Below, piece by piece: positions 8,869 to 21,659 of a stretch of DNA of 64,000 nucleotides (positions are counted from its first letter, which is position 1; every line of letters starts with the position of its first letter). The translations under genes and the position numbers were made by a program. Location of the stretch: positions 4,446,501 through 4,510,500 of the forward strand of contig WPIO01000026.1 in the NCBI GenBank assembly GCA_009760855.2. Direction: 5' to 3'. This DNA comes from Cristatella mucedo. Taxonomy: Eukaryota; Bryozoa; Phylactolaemata; Cristatellidae. The notes beneath the pieces are model-generated. The model did no database searches, was not told the DNA's origin, and was given only the letters and a program-made list of their open reading frames with translations.

Positions 8869-11639
8869 GAGACGTGGTGGATAGCGGCAGCCTCATTGCG
8901 TGAAACTTGTTGATCTGCAGTTTAATCAATATTAATGATTGGTTCTTTTATCAATTTCGCTGAGGCCGGATTTCTCTACTGCGATGCAGAAAACGTGCTA
9001 TGGATATGGAGTGGTAGACAGAATTTAAAAACGTTCATTTTCTTTAAATTCAGGAAAGTTTTAATTATATAAAATTTGAATTTCTTTTGGTAGCTTGCAA
9101 AGAAATTCTTGTCATAGTTTTATCTACCGGTATCAGTAATGGCTCACTGCTAACGTCTCGCAACTGTTTAAAGCATGACTTGCAACTTTAAACTTCCATG
9201 CGGGGCATTAACCTTAACGCTGGTTTGCAAAACCCATTAGTGGAGAGCAAATTTAGTAAACAGGCTAGGGTTGTCAGTGGCACTGTTTTAAAATTGCGTT
9301 TCAAAAGTAGGGCCTCTTTTTGTGTCATGCCCGTAAGTGATCTAAACGTGACCCACTTGCTCACGAGTGACGTCAGGTGCAATCCAGCGGCAATTCAGTG
9401 TGAGATAGTTTCCACCTAACAGTTATTCTTCTAAAATCTTTACTCCATCTAGCCGGGATAGGGCCAAACGTCTTTATCGTTGATTCAGCCACTTAAACCG
9501 GATAGCCGCCTATGCATCGTGCTTCGCACTCTTCAATCAGAGTCATGTCATCAAATCTCGTAAAACCCGGTAAAGATCAAGAGAAGGGCAATCTCAAAAG
9601 CGAACTAATGGACTCTCTAAGGCGATAGGTTTCCATAATCAGTGCACATGTCATCGGCAGGAATTGCGTTAACAATCGCTCGGTCTGAACTCTGTCAACA
9701 CGTTTACGTGGCGATGGTCCAGCCTTTAGCAAGGTTGCTTTGCAAACCACGAAACCAGCACCTGCTGGCGAAGCAACGCCGTCAATGTTCTGGGAGTTTC
9801 GTAATTTCCAACCGAGCCGGCTTCTCGGAAGTGCCTCCGACCGACGTCACCGCTGCTGGTGTGAGGAAATACTGCTTCGCTTGAGCGCTAGAGCTCCATC
9901 GGTCAATTCTCACAAGAGCACAGAGGCGCATCGTCTCCGTGAACCAGGTGGGTAATAAGCCCGTCAATGAGTCTAGCTCGAGGAATAGGGCAGGGTTGCC
10001 TTTGCTAAAGACACGTGTAACAGCCTCGTTCGTCGAAAAATGCCCCTTTAGTCTTCTTCTCTCAAAAATAGTCTTCTTCTCGAAGCTTCCGCAGCCGCTT
10101 CTGAATGGTTCCCATGAGTCCAGGTTGAGTTTAACTGTCTTAGGGAGCAGTTCGAGAATCTTCCAATGGCCGCGTACGTTCTGTTCGCGGATTAAGGAGA
10201 ATTCCACCTAGCGAACGGACGGTTTTCCATATTTGCAGCTCCGTTGGCTGCTCACAACGATGAATTCAGCTTGCACTGTTAGGTCATCTTCCGTAAGGCT
10301 GTCGTCATTTTTTTAACATGTATTTTTGGAGTCACTGAGTAGGCACGTTTTCCAATGCAGGCTGGACGAATACGGGAGTGCAGCGTGCACTGAGCCATTG
10401 CTTCTTCAGGCTTTTTGAAACGCAGGTACATATAGATACACTTTTTTTACCACTGGGCCTTCCAGGCGGCTGCCCGCTTTCCTGTAGGAGATTATTCATT
10501 TTCGGCCATTAGGGGAAACTAGCTCCGTACCAAAATCAGTTGAATTTGACAGTGATTCCGCGGGCTGCGAAATATGTGCGACCAACGGTGCTGAACGTGG
10601 CAAAACGCCAAATGATATTTCCTTTCAGCCGCGTCGCTCCAGGCTGGATCCAGCGTTAGAACGAAGTGATGCTATTCAACATGCTATTGAGCCTGTAGCA
10701 CCCCCTCTGTAAAATCGGGCATCCTCGCTCGCGCGGTAACCACAATTCCGTGCAAAATTTTTCCAGACATTACATAGTATTTGCTGAAATTAGTAAACGA
10801 ATAGAGATGACATCGGCTTCGCAGCTTCTCAGTCACAGTTGCCTATACGTTAGGCGATCTAAAAAGAAAACATCTACGTTTTAATTGATCGGGCTAGATG
10901 GCTGCTCAACCTGGGTGCCTTCGGCGTGAGCGTCGGGCTCCACAGCTTGTGGGTCGTAATTACTTTCAGGGGTATCCTTTATAAGTAGTTACTAAAAAAA
11001 AAGATCGTCTCACGTAGGTTTCAAGAAGCCGACCCAGTAGTGACTTTGCGATGAAATGCTTCAGATTCTCCATATGAGGCTTTTATTGTTTTTTAATTAA
11101 TCTGAAAAGGCTTTTAGGTTTCTGCTTTGTAGTGTGACGACGCTGACGCTCTCTCGTGGCCTTCGCCTTCGGTGAAACGTTACTTGCCTGTCCTCATCAC
11201 TTTTGTGCATGACTAGTAAGAAGAAAAACCGTGAAAGTAAAAAGGACGACTCTACGTTTCACGAGACAGTTTTAAGTGCCGGTTAAAGAGCTCTTACGAG
11301 CAGATTTAGACGAGAAGGTCCAGATCGAGTCGAAAGCCAACTAGTTAGATGCATTGCCCCGCCTCAAGTAGACTCCTATCTATACCCTTTAATCTGCATT
11401 AATTTGATCAACCGCTTGGCCTTCTGGTCTTGTTCCTTGAAGGCTCTAAGAGCATAACAGCGTTAATTTTTTTGCTTTTCGCTAACAAATCGACTCCGAT
11501 TTTAAGTTGCACTGTAAGTGTTGATTTCATCATATGTTGGATTTATCATTTCTTGGCGTAAGATAATAAGCACGTCTGCCACACTGACAATGTTGTGTGT
11601 CCGCTGACTATTTCATATAATCCTATAGTCTCAATCTCG
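8869..11639. other. Long stretch without a recognised gene
   Basis: No element ends or domain motifs recognised. A 141-codon minus frame at 9782-10207 lies in a GC-richer patch with competing open frames on the other strand. I can see no family signature in it, so it is left uncalled. A short direct repeat (aaaatagtcttcttctc type) occurs near 10050-10080. Confidence 0.45.
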
Positions 11640-12900
11640 TGTACTGTCCCTGCTTTGTTATACGCTTAGCATCATATCGAGTTTGTCCAGCGACGTAACT
11701 TCAAAAGCATTGACCCGGAGAAACTTTGAAATCAGTTTGTGAGCAGGTCTTCTTGATCTACCCAGACTCGACCGCAAGCCTCGACACCCTCACTGACGCA
11801 GTGCGCATGACAGTTAGGGGTTCCATTTACGAGCATGCCCACGGTGCATTCTATCCGTGTATAGAGTCGCTGAGATTTCGTTCAATTTACCAAAAAGCTT
11901 TGAAGGATGTGCTTTGTCGAGCACAGGCTAGAATGCCAGTTTAGCAACCTCGAAGTCTTGAAAACGTAAACTTCCTTTTCATTCACAAACTGGAGTGCAC
12001 CCAAAAGAAAAGAAAAAGAAGATAAAAAATTACTTGCTCTGAATTCTTGGAATTAACTTCTCAGTGAGCAACTTTTTTCAGCGCCCACAGTAGAAACAAT
12101 TGCACAGAATTCTTGCCTCCATAAAAACATCTCTTGCTAAAGCAATTGTTGAGTCGCAGCATGTGACTTTCTGGCAAGATTTTTAGAGGATTCTGCATAC
12201 AAATTGGCTACCTTAAAAAATCCACTAAAAAAAGCTAGCCTGCTGAAGGCCTTACACCATCTGCCCTGTGGTCTTAACTTAAGGAAGAATTCAATTCAGC
12301 CATGACAATAGGTTTTAAATGCTTCTCTGAATGATTCTCTTGCTCCACAGTCCTTCAAATTAGCCATTTTTTTTACCTGTACTAACGGCACCTTAAATCA
12401 ATTGAAAGATCCTAGAAAACTACCGCTCAGTTTCCCTGTTTTCTTTCGTGTCAAAGTTCTTGATACGATGTTTGCTAAGCAGCTTGCTGCACTAATTGAA
12501 AAGAATGAATTGTCTGAAAAATATCAGTCAGCATTCAAGTGACGCCAATCCACTGAAACTGTTTTCCTCGATGTAATTAAAGACATCTTCTGCAGTGACG
12601 ACGACGGGAGTGTCACTGCAATGATGGTGCCGGATCTATCACCTGCCTTTGACAGTATATATTACGATATCCTACATGCAATATTGAGTACTGCAATCAT
12701 TCTATAAGAAGGTGCAATGGCATGGTTCAAATCCTAGTTGGTTTTCCAATCGTGTTCGATCCTCGTCGTGTCGTTGTCGCTTTTCATCCACTAGACCTGT
12801 CACCAGTGTAGCTCCATGCGGGTTCACTCTCAGTTCTTGTGTCTTCATTCGAGCTGAACCGCTGGGAAGACTAGTTTGGGTCCATGGCACCTAGATTTCG
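11640..12900 (+). mobile_element. LINE-B copy, decayed (linker and RT region)
   Basis: It aligns by eye with the LINE-B copy starting about 52450: cgacgtaact, the aaagcattgac segment, the gcaggtcttcttgatct segment and the dinucleotide-rich linker. It then continues into RT-like coding with stops: a KYQSAFK block ([11 protein letters not shown] in the better copy), DDDGSVTA, and DLSPAFDSIYYDIL for the RT motif [16 protein letters not shown] degenerate WFKS block follows. Internal deletions and frameshifts are frequent; it is older than the 52 kb copy. Confidence 0.75.
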
Positions 12901-13112
12901 AGCTAAATAAATGCTCTGGTCGACTTGTTTCACCCATGGATTTCTCAAGTTGGTTGCATGTCAAGTGAGCGTAGAGCCATTGTCCTTCAAAGTCACACGA
13001 TTGACTTTTTCCTGATTCGTGTGATTTTTTTAAAGTCACAAAAGTTTTTTATTTACTTTTTAGAATAATTCAAGGAAGTGTTCTGCATATTTTGAAAGGT
13101 TTAATATACGCT

Positions 13113-13718
13113 CTAAATTGGCTCTGCTAGCATATCTACAGTTGAATCAGCTCGAAATCTAGGTGTCATGTTCCAAAGTGACCTCTCCTTTGACGACCAC
13201 ATCAGCTCCACAGTCAAATCTGCCTACTTTCAGCTACATAACATTGCTAAAACTCGGGCTTGTTTAGATAAGGATACCACGTCTAAGTTGGTCCATGCAT
13301 TCGTGACATCCCGACTTGAATACCTCGTACAAACCTCAAATCCTTTGGAGACCGTGCATTTAGTGCTTATGCTCCCAAAGCCTGGAACTCACTCCCGACT
13401 TGCGTCAGAACATCCCCGGACTTAACCACATTTAAAAAGAACCTAAAAACACACCTATTTACAAGAGCGTTCAGTGGTTCCCCGTGATTCGTCCTTGATG
13501 TGCTTATGCGTGCTGACACTGTGCATGCAGTCACTAACCACATTTGCATCCTGACCCTGTGCATGTCACCCCTAACCACGTTGTTCATGCTGTTTATCAA
13601 GCATGATATTATTCACGATTCAATCGCGTTTCTCTTTGCAGCAAATGTAAAGCGCCTAGGAAGAGATTGAGTTCTCTGAGGGCGCTTTATTAAGGGCATT
13701 ATTATTATTATTATTATT
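13113..13718 (+). mobile_element. LINE-A copy with internal deletion
   Basis: It begins at the ESARNLGV / FQSDLSFDDHISSTVKSAYF coding block and jumps at about 13320 from VTSRLE directly to the segment that normally follows about 250 bases later (tacctcgtacaaacctc). It then keeps the full 3' UTR and ends in (ATT)n at 13700-13718. It is 5' truncated and non-functional. Confidence 0.88.
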
Positions 13719-14111
13719 TCTACAATGCATTGTAATGAATCTGTTTGAATAAAACCGAAGGGAAATGCCGAAACAAAATGTTGACCTTGACTTTTACAGG
13801 TCATCAGAAGGTCATATTGGCACTATGGTTACAACAAAAGATAATGTTGCCCTTGTTGTTTGTGCAAATTTGCATACCTGTTGGTCAATTAGTATTTGAG
13901 AAATATCAATAAATGTGTTTTGAGGAACATTACTCCCACAGTACTCCTATAGGGGTGGTGGTATAGCAAGGGGTGATGGTAAAAACACCCCAACCTTCTC
14001 GAATTTCCCCTGATAACAATACCAGCTGATTTAATAGCTTCTTTTTTATAGCATCGGAAGAGCTTTTAGGGATACCGCCACCGTTTGCAGCAGCAATATA
14101 GGGTCGCCCGC
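13719..14111. other. No gene recognised
   Basis: Non-coding sequence between LINE-A and a tRNA-like SINE. Confidence 0.5.
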
Positions 14112-14190
14112 CGCAGGATTCAAACCCACGACCTAGGGACCGAGTTCGTGAGAAAAAAACGCCATACCTAGAGGGCCATTATGGCTCAAT
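14112..14190 (-). mobile_element. tRNA-derived SINE head
   Basis: The minus strand carries a B-box (GGGTTTGAATCCTGC) preceded by an A-box-like TGGCCCTCTAGG. An A-rich insert (T-run on the minus strand) sits between the boxes, and acceptor pairing is absent, so it is not a functional tRNA. Confidence 0.45.
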
Positions 14191-15724
14191 CTTGCTCACT
14201 ACTGCTAAATCAAGCTTCTACCTGCTCTCTGTGCACTTTTACATAGTTTCGGGTCTGGCCATTCCACGTAAGGAATCCAGCCACATCAAATTTCAATCAA
14301 AGCACTAGTCTATTGATTGGCCATAAAGCCAGATTAATTACCAGCCACTCACTGTCAGCATAAGACCAAGTCATATTTCTTAAATCCTGAAAAAATTTAT
14401 CTAACAAGTGATTTCCACATCTTGCCATTTGTACAACATTAAAAGTCTCAAGTTAGCCATATTCCATCTTTTCCATCTTAGTAAGGTCGCACGTGGTGCT
14501 GCAAACTGTACAGAGAACTTTCAATAGCTTCTCAAACTCCCCTGGTGCAGCTGTTTGGATGTAGTATTAAGCAGAACAGACACTTTAGCTATTTTTGCAG
14601 CATTGTTATATCTGATGACTTTGTTAGTTGAAGAGCATTTCAAATAATCAAGAGGCAACATAAAGCATAGATAATTGACATTATATCAGATTTACAGGAC
14701 TATCTGGTGCTTCAGTCAACAAGATGCAATTACTCTAGACCATTTGGTCAAATTTGCGGCATCTTGTGAATGAAACTCCAACTACTGCTGCCGAACCAAT
14801 TTACTCAACGGCCCATAGGCCTTAGTTGAATTCGCACTCACCATAGTCATGGCAGCAAATGGGCAAACTCACTCCCGGTCGCTTAGGCTAAGCGGACACA
14901 CTCCTCTCAACCTGCCGCAGGTTTTACAGGACCTCTCCGACCTTCTCGTACGGTGGCGAAGAAATAGTGCAGAACCTGACCATTTTCTTATTTACTAGGA
15001 GACCACACCGCAATACGGCTGTGCATGCAATGCAATAGCAAATTTGAATTCAGAAAAGTATCATTATTCTGTAAGTAGAGTTTAGTTGTGCTACCAAGAT
15101 AAATATAAATATTAAAATTACTTGGAATATTAAACGAGCAAGGTCTGGAATACAGAACTAAAATGAGCTTCAGAAAATCTCACATAAAGCACGTTTGCAT
15201 GCCATTGAGCAGATTATTACTTCAAGTTGCTCAGCGTCAGAGGGATGCATTACCGGAGATCCTATTAAGAACTGCCTTCTGGACTTTAGAAAACTTCAAA
15301 TTGAGGTAGGTTGAGTGACAATTGATTATCAGTTCCATCATTGACCTCAATATACGGAAGCAAAAGAACGCTCATGTCGTGGTATCGGTTATAAATGGGT
15401 GGTTAATCACATTCGTACAGTTCCGTCTGTGTACACATTTCGATAGTTGCATCGCGGGTAGTGCTACGTATGTAACGCTGTAACTTTGTATTTTAGGTGG
15501 GCACGTCGCGAATGCGCATTAAGAGTGGCCGCTTTGGCTCTGGTGCACTTAACGAGTGTAGTTTGAACCTTTCATTGCAGCTCTCGAGGACGATGTGGCG
15601 TGCTAGCTTTAAATAAAGCAATGAGCTCTCAACGTTCATCCCTACATTCTGTGCCTTGGCTCTTCGTGAGAGATGCTGCAGTTATTAACCTTAAAAAGAT
15701 AGGTGAAGCACCTGCATCTATTTA

Positions 15725-16576
15725 GTGGGAGACCAGAGTATTGCCGTGAATAGACAAAGATCATCTAAAGTACCTCTGAAATATGGAGTACCTCAGGGCT
15801 CCGCGCTAGGTCCGGTTCTTTTCACGGTTTATACTCTCCCTCTTGCTGATGTGATTGCCAAGCACAATCTAGGCTTTCACTTCTATGCGGATGACACTCA
15901 GTTGTATCTTTGCTTTGATCCCTCCCAACCTTCGAGCACCTCAAATTCTCTCAACTCACTTGCTGCATGCATTGATGACATCTGCACATGGATGGCAGCA
16001 AATTTTCTAAAACTAAACGATGATAAAACTAACTTACTAGTTATGGGCAAACCCAGTGTGATTCATAAATTGGAAAGGCTGACTCTCAAAATTGGCTCTG
16101 CCAGCATATCTCCTGTTGAATCAGCTCGAAATCTAGGTGTCATATTCCAAAGCGACCTCTCGTTTGACGACCATATCAGCTCCACAGTCAAATCCGCCTA
16201 TTTTCAGCTTCATAACATTGCTAAAATTCGGGCTTGTTTAGATAAAGATACCACGTCCAAGTTGGTCCATGCATTCGTGACATCCCGTCTCGACTTCTGC
16301 AACTCACTGCTTACTGGCCTACCAGCATGTGCGATCAGGCGATTGCAGCTGGTGCAAAACTCTGCAGCTAGGCTTGTCTGTCGTGAGCGTCGCAGTTGCC
16401 ACATTAGTCCACTTCTCGCCGACCTGCAGTGGCTATCAGTCAAGCAACGCACCGACTTCAAAGTTTTGTCGCTCACTTTTGGTCCCTTCATTATTTGGCT
16501 CCAGCCTATCTCTCAGATATACTCCCCCATCAGGCCAAGCATCGTACCACCCGCTTTTCGGAATCCAACAGTCTAG
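15725..16576 (+). pseudogene. LINE-A reverse transcriptase fragment
   Basis: About 283 codons, open from the truncation point. Residues 21-26 (GVPQGS) and 54-57 (YADD, catalytic) are the RT palm motifs, followed by the thumb block NFLKLNDDKTNLLVMG and the C-terminal block GLPACAIRRLQLVQNSAARLV. A single-base deletion at 16480/16481, relative to the copy at 54080, shifts the frame. The rest of the C-terminal domain (LAPAYLSDILPHQAKHRTTRF...AWNSLPTCVRTSP) continues in the next frame, 16480-16704. It cannot make an active enzyme. Confidence 0.88.
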
Positions 16577-16985
16577 AAACACTTCGCACAAACCTTAAAT
16601 TCTTTGGAGACCGTACATTTAGTTCGTATTCTCCCAAAGCCTGGAACTCCCTCCCGACCTGCGTCAGAACATCCCCTGACCTGACCAAATTTAAAGGAAC
16701 TTAAAAACACAGCTATTTAGGACAGCATTTAGTGGGTCCCTGTGATTCGTCCTTGATGTGCTTATGCGTGCTGACACTGTGCATGCCGCCACTAACCACA
16801 TTTGCATGAGGACTCTGTGCATGTCACCCCTAACCATATTATTTATTTTGTTTGTTTTTCAAGCATGATTTTACTTACCATTCAATTGCATTTCCCTTTG
16901 CAGCAAATGTTAAGCGCCTAGAAAGAGATGAAGTTCTCTGAGGGCGCTTTATCAAGTGCATTTTTATTATTATCTAATATATTTA
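15725..16985 (+). mobile_element. LINE-A copy with target-site duplication
   Basis: The longest clean LINE-A copy: reverse transcriptase C-terminal half, C-terminal domain, 3' UTR and (ATT)n-like tail. It is bracketed by the 9 bp duplication ATCTATTTA at 15716-15724 and 16986-16994. The paralogous segment at about 26363-26372 retains a single ATCTATT, which is the empty site. The element is 5' truncated within the RT. The protein and tail place it in the CR1/L2/Rex1 assemblage of non-LTR elements. Confidence 0.92.
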
Positions 16986-17178
16986 ATCTATTTAAATAAT
17001 TAGAAAGAGCGACAATAGCAGCTTACAGTCAGTCGTACCAGCCTAGTTCGATCGCAAAGAGCCGGCGAAGCTACAATCGCACACAGCTTTTGCTTTGGAC
17101 CACATGGTGACCAAACGGCAGGCAGAGAAGCAAATGCCGATGTCTTGCAAGCATAAGCAAAAATTCTTAGCTGTGCAA

Positions 17179-17500
17179 TCAAATTACAATGAGCTTAGAT
17201 TGACTTTGAACCATGAGCTGTAATTTTTGGTCAGCCATGTGATTATAAAACAACCTGGTATGCAGTTCATGACGCACCAGATGACTATGTGATACTTTAA
17301 TTTTAAATTTAACATCATCTATTTGTCCGTTTTGAGCGTGTGCTTTTGTCGATGCTGCGTTTAATGGAACTGCAAGATATAGGCCGTACCAACGTGTATA
17401 TTGATGATTTGCCGGATAAAGCGTCAAGCAACTCCTGTTCACAGGGCTTAATGAGCCACTGTGAGTAGAAAAGTGGAGCCGGGGGTAGAATGGTAGCCAA
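17179..17500 (-). pseudogene. Unidentified decayed ORF in duplicated segment, copy 1
   Basis: Two overlapping minus-strand frames together match, in order, the frame at 26639-26830. Shared blocks are CEQELLDALSGKSSIYTL in one frame and AQNGQIDDVKFKIK in the other. The split implies a frameshift between them. Protein-level similarity between the two copies suggests an ancestral coding sequence. I cannot assign a family. Confidence 0.4.
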
Positions 17501-18268
17501 ACCGCACAGCTCCTGTAGGGTGCTTATTTAAGGTTGTAAAATGGTCGGATCGCTGTGAGGTGACCCAAGCCTGCATTCTGCAACGAGTTCTTTCCAGCAA
17601 TTGTGTAGGCTTGTCAGATGCTCTTACGGGAATTCAATTACAGTCTACCAGCAGAAATTAGCCCGCTCGTTCGTTTTCATAGTCAGCGGCGATGAATATT
17701 TGGCAGACGCGACGGAACTCACACTGCAATGCTTGCTTTAAGAGTGGTAATTAGTACAGCCTCTCACGGCGGCACTCTTTGGGAGTTAGCCTTTCTGTTT
17801 GTAATTGCAATCACCTAGATCCAGAAACTGCTTAAGGTGCTTTGATGTTCAGGGAGACATTAGGATATTCACGGCTTGCCCATATACTGTTTATGACCTA
17901 AGAGATTGAGAAACGCAAGAGTGAAATGGCAAAGAAACTAAGCCATACTCAATGTGGATACTTCCAAGGGGTGAACGGAACGACCAACAATAACTTAAAG
18001 TCCATTCAATACGTATTAAGCTATTCGAATGCGGCTATCTTGAAAATTAATTGCATTAGTTGTGTATAGATGAATATAGTGTGCCGTCGTTTCGCCATTT
18101 AGAAAGGAGTGCAGTTGCTAAAATAGCAGCCAAAGCTCGTGGGTTTCTCAATATAATTCCATCGGTACACTTGACTACGCAGTTGAGGTCTTAGCACTTT
18201 TTTATAGATGACGGAATACGACTAATTACGCCTTGGGTATCATAGCTAGCGATTCACGATTGAATTCA

Positions 18269-18649
18269 CTGAAGATATTAGACCGGAAGACCTTCGTGGT
18301 TTTGGACTTCATGAAGAAGACACTTGCTGATAATTTTTTCAAAACCTTATCAATTTCAGATACATTGAATCCCATATCGCGTATCTTATCACATCAATCT
18401 TCTATTGCCATAGATCTCTGTGCTCACGCTGCTGAAAGCAAGTCAAGCTGGATATCCTTGCGTCGAGGCGTTTCACTCCATTCTCCGATTGCTCGTCTTC
18501 CTACACCCACCGTCTCTGTGATTAATATGGGCGTTATAATTTAATTCATGTCCCTACCCATGATAAAAATAATCACTTTGCTAAAATATGACCCTTATCA
18601 TTAGGCTGCTTACCATATCCGACAATGATCTAACCGCTGCCACGTGACT
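18269..18649. other. No gene recognised
   Basis: Right flank of the duplicated segment, with no recognisable coding motif. A 103-codon open frame across 18233-18544 has no family signature. Confidence 0.4.
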
Positions 18650-19190
18650 ACTCTGCTCCCCAAGTGGGCTGGCCCCATATCAAGCACTGCGTGGACTTCT
18701 AAATTCTGTCACTCACCTCTTGATCCCTGTATTTTTTGCAATGACCAAGCTATCTGAATTACTTTCACGTGTGACCTTCAGGCGCACCAGCCGCTCGTCT
18801 GACGTTTATTGATCACTTAAACTACAAATTCTACGGAGACCGTGCCTTCAGTTACTGTTCTCCCATACCTGGGAACTCGCCACGGACTGAAATCATGTCA
18901 AATAATGTATTTGCGACTGTCAAAAAAAGTTAAACACCTACCCTTCTCAGGCAGTCCTAGGCACAGTCTGAGTGAATTCTTCTTCTATTTGCTTTTGCAT
19001 TACTCCGCTGCGCACGTCATGACCGGATGCGCTGTGCTTGTACATGGCGTTCCACTCAATCTTTGTCCTTTTCACTTTGCCGCTCACCTCGGCACGTCTG
19101 AGCGCCATGCTACCAACCAGCGGTCCTACTGGCCGACGTTCATAGGTGTGTCCTAATTTTCTTTTCAATGCTTGTCTTAACATGGCAACG
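18650..19190 (+). mobile_element. Ancient LINE-A-like fragment
   Basis: Heavily diverged but collinear with the LINE-A C-terminal coding block. The order is aattctgtcactcacctctt, a long diverged stretch, ctacggagaccgtgccttcag, ttctcccatacctgggaactcg and cagtctgagtgaattc. No 3' tail is recognisable. Confidence 0.6.
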
Positions 19191-20639
19191 CTAAAAGCAT
19201 TTCAAGACCAAAAAACTTGAATGCGAATTAACGACTTAGGATAGGCAATCCCTAACTTTTTTCCAGCTCCACAGCGCTTCCATTATTTATGAACCTTTCG
19301 ACGGTGCCCATACAGGAAGCGGTGGTAGTGCGAGATGGCAGTGCTCCTGGGCCACTTTGATGCGGAGTTGTTATGATATTCCAATCGAACTTGGACCTTT
19401 CTCAGTGTACCGGCGCTTCACTGAATTTTGTTGTCGTGTTTTTGCTTCGATTTTAGTGCAACATTGGTTCTCATTAATTTGAACGTCGTCGAAATTTCAG
19501 ACCCAATTATGCCTTAGACCAGTTCTGGCACTGTACGCTGAGAGAAGCACTTCAATAACGATTGCCAGAACTGATGATACCCTAAATTTATCCAAGCCTA
19601 CGCAACGTACATTAACTTGGTATGCTGTTGGCTTGGGCAAGGTCATCGGTCTTTATCATCTTTATCACTGGCGGAGCCAGAATTTTTATTCAAAGGCGCA
19701 AGATCGACATAATTGTTAACGTAGAGGAAAGACTTGCAATATCTTCATGTATGCAGGGTTAGACCGGCAGTTATTGAAAAATTAAAGTAGTGTTATTTGA
19801 AAAGAACTTGGCGGTCAATCGTCGAGTATAATTAAGACGTAACGTCCGTCTTTGGTGACTGTCGGTAGGCGTAAGAATGTGTAAGGGGTGGGGGCATTTG
19901 CCCTATTACCCCTGGCTTCGAAATTGACTCTTGTGCTTAACCTATTTACCAGTCAAGTTTCTCTGGAACCTTTTGTAATTATCAAAAAATATCCTGTGTA
20001 TTTTCAATCACATATATTTACATAAAAAATCTCATTTGTTTCGTGGTGGTAAATAATAAAGTGTTGAGCTACTTTTAAAACTAAATGTTGCTCAATTCTT
20101 AATGTCATACTTAGTTTCTGCCAAAAGATACCACGCGCTTAAATTGTCTACGAGCCCATGTGGTCCAGGGTAATTACTCTCGGGAGGCCTTTCAACATCT
20201 AGTCATTTTAAAGAAAATCACGAAGCATGTAATTTTGATATGCAGTAGCTTCGACTCCATGTTACACACATGACTCGAATGTATCTTTCCTTGCATACAA
20301 GAATCCAGGGTCAACGATATTCTCGTAGCCTGCTCGGGCGCGTAACGAGGATATAGTTGAGAACTTTATGTCTCTTTGCCCGCGGCTGGAACCAATACAT
20401 CGCGAGCTCGTCGATGGAAATTCTTTGGTTTATTCATTATTTTTCTTTCTAAAACATGAGCAAACTGGCTCTAAATGTCCTCAGGCACTGAACTTGCTTG
20501 CATTCGGAAGCTTGCGAAGACAATGCACAGGTTCCCGCCTCCTTCGCTAGCAGGATACGTTGCGTTCCTGTGCAGCTCCGATGACTTCCGATCGCGAATA
20601 TTGAAGGTCAAAGTGCAATGCCCTATTAAAAATTCCTGA
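19191..20639. other. No gene recognised
   Basis: AT-rich non-coding sequence without identifiable repeats. Confidence 0.5.
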
Positions 20640-20935
20640 CTACGAGCCTGAGCCTGCTTGAATGTAGCCAATTGCAATTGCAGCTCTTTCGTTTTTGAGC
20701 GAGCGATCAAACCTGCGAGCCAGTAGTGCCACAGCGCTGGAAACGCTGATTCTAAGGTCGCGGCTCAGGCACATAATTAAATCTTCATCCTGGGCCAACG
20801 CGCAGGCAGAAAGCGAATTGTGCGGCAAGGACGTCACGTGCCGGTACGGAGTGCGCCCGTTGGGCGGATGGAAAGTCGGGTGGGGTGGAACCACGTGACG
20901 GTGATGACACGCCCATAAGACCATGCGCATTCACC
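20640..20935. promoter_or_regulatory. GC-rich patch with two CACGTG E-boxes
   Basis: A compact GC-rich island in AT-rich surroundings. It contains GTCACGTG at 20833-20840 and CACGTGAC at 20892-20899. These are the two halves of the palindromic GTCACGTGAC site bound by bHLH-ZIP factors such as the MiT/TFE group, 57 bases apart. No adjoining exon is recognised, so promoter function is only a suggestion. Confidence 0.3.
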
Positions 20936-21659
20936 GGACCATAATGTCGCTAAACAGGCTCGCCATTCTATTAAACCAGCCGAACAAATAATTACGATCC
21001 GCCTGTCATTGCCAAAATAAGAATCGCGATACTGCAGTTAAATGCAGCATCAATTAGGTTTCGCTTTTACATTCCAAACTTCAGGCAATTGCGCTTGAGT
21101 GTTCCCAGGCACAAGGTCTCGAATGTTCCCACGAACTCTAAGACTGATCAGCGAGTTATTTTCAAAATCAGCTGCGAAAATGTGCAATATCTTTGCATGT
21201 CCATGTTACATACTATGTTGCTTCGGCTTTCGGCCCAAAATGTTATGCAATTCGGCGAGCGCCTTGCAATACAGCGTCGTCCCGAAGCGGGATGGCCGCC
21301 AGTTTTCGCGGAGTTACCTCCACTTTTAGCATGGACTACCTCGAATACCCGAAAGGATGTTTATGAGCGTGCCTTTCTTCGGGGTTCCTACGAAATATTT
21401 TTCTCCTGGCACATGCTCTCGGCGATGGTAATGGTGTCTTGGTGGGTCTGCTTCCAGGACGATTAAGGCACTCTTGCACCACATCCTGCCGTATCTCACG
21501 TAACGTGAAGTCGGATTCCCATTCTCTCCGTCGTTTTCAAGTATGCGTATTTGTGTGAGCATTCGCACACACCCGAAGATAGAATCTACAATACCGCAGG
21601 CAGTGTAATAGCAGTCACACGAAGCCACGCAGGAGGCTACCTACCGCCACTTCCGATCG
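20936..21659. other. No gene recognised
   Basis: Several short open frames on both strands with no recognisable motif. Confidence 0.45.

Larger units (their letters stand above)
14470..18268. repeat. 2.5 kb duplicated segment, copy 1 (split by LINE-A)
   Basis: The parts 14470-15724 and 16995-18268 match 25105-27655 in the same order and orientation. Shared landmarks are ttccatctta, gtgtcggctgtttggat-type and gcagaacag segments near the left; aagccggcgaagctacaatcgca in the middle; ctgctcttacgggaattcaatt; and gcaagagtgaaatggcaaag and gaattca near the right. Divergence by eye is considerable, with many small indels. The LINE-A at 15725-16985 is missing from copy 2. The unit could be a segmental duplication or two copies of an unknown repeat family. 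Confidence 0.8.

Noticed and set aside
9782-10207. 141-codon minus frame opposed by open plus frames
   Set aside because: No recognisable domain. Competing frames suggest composition effects.
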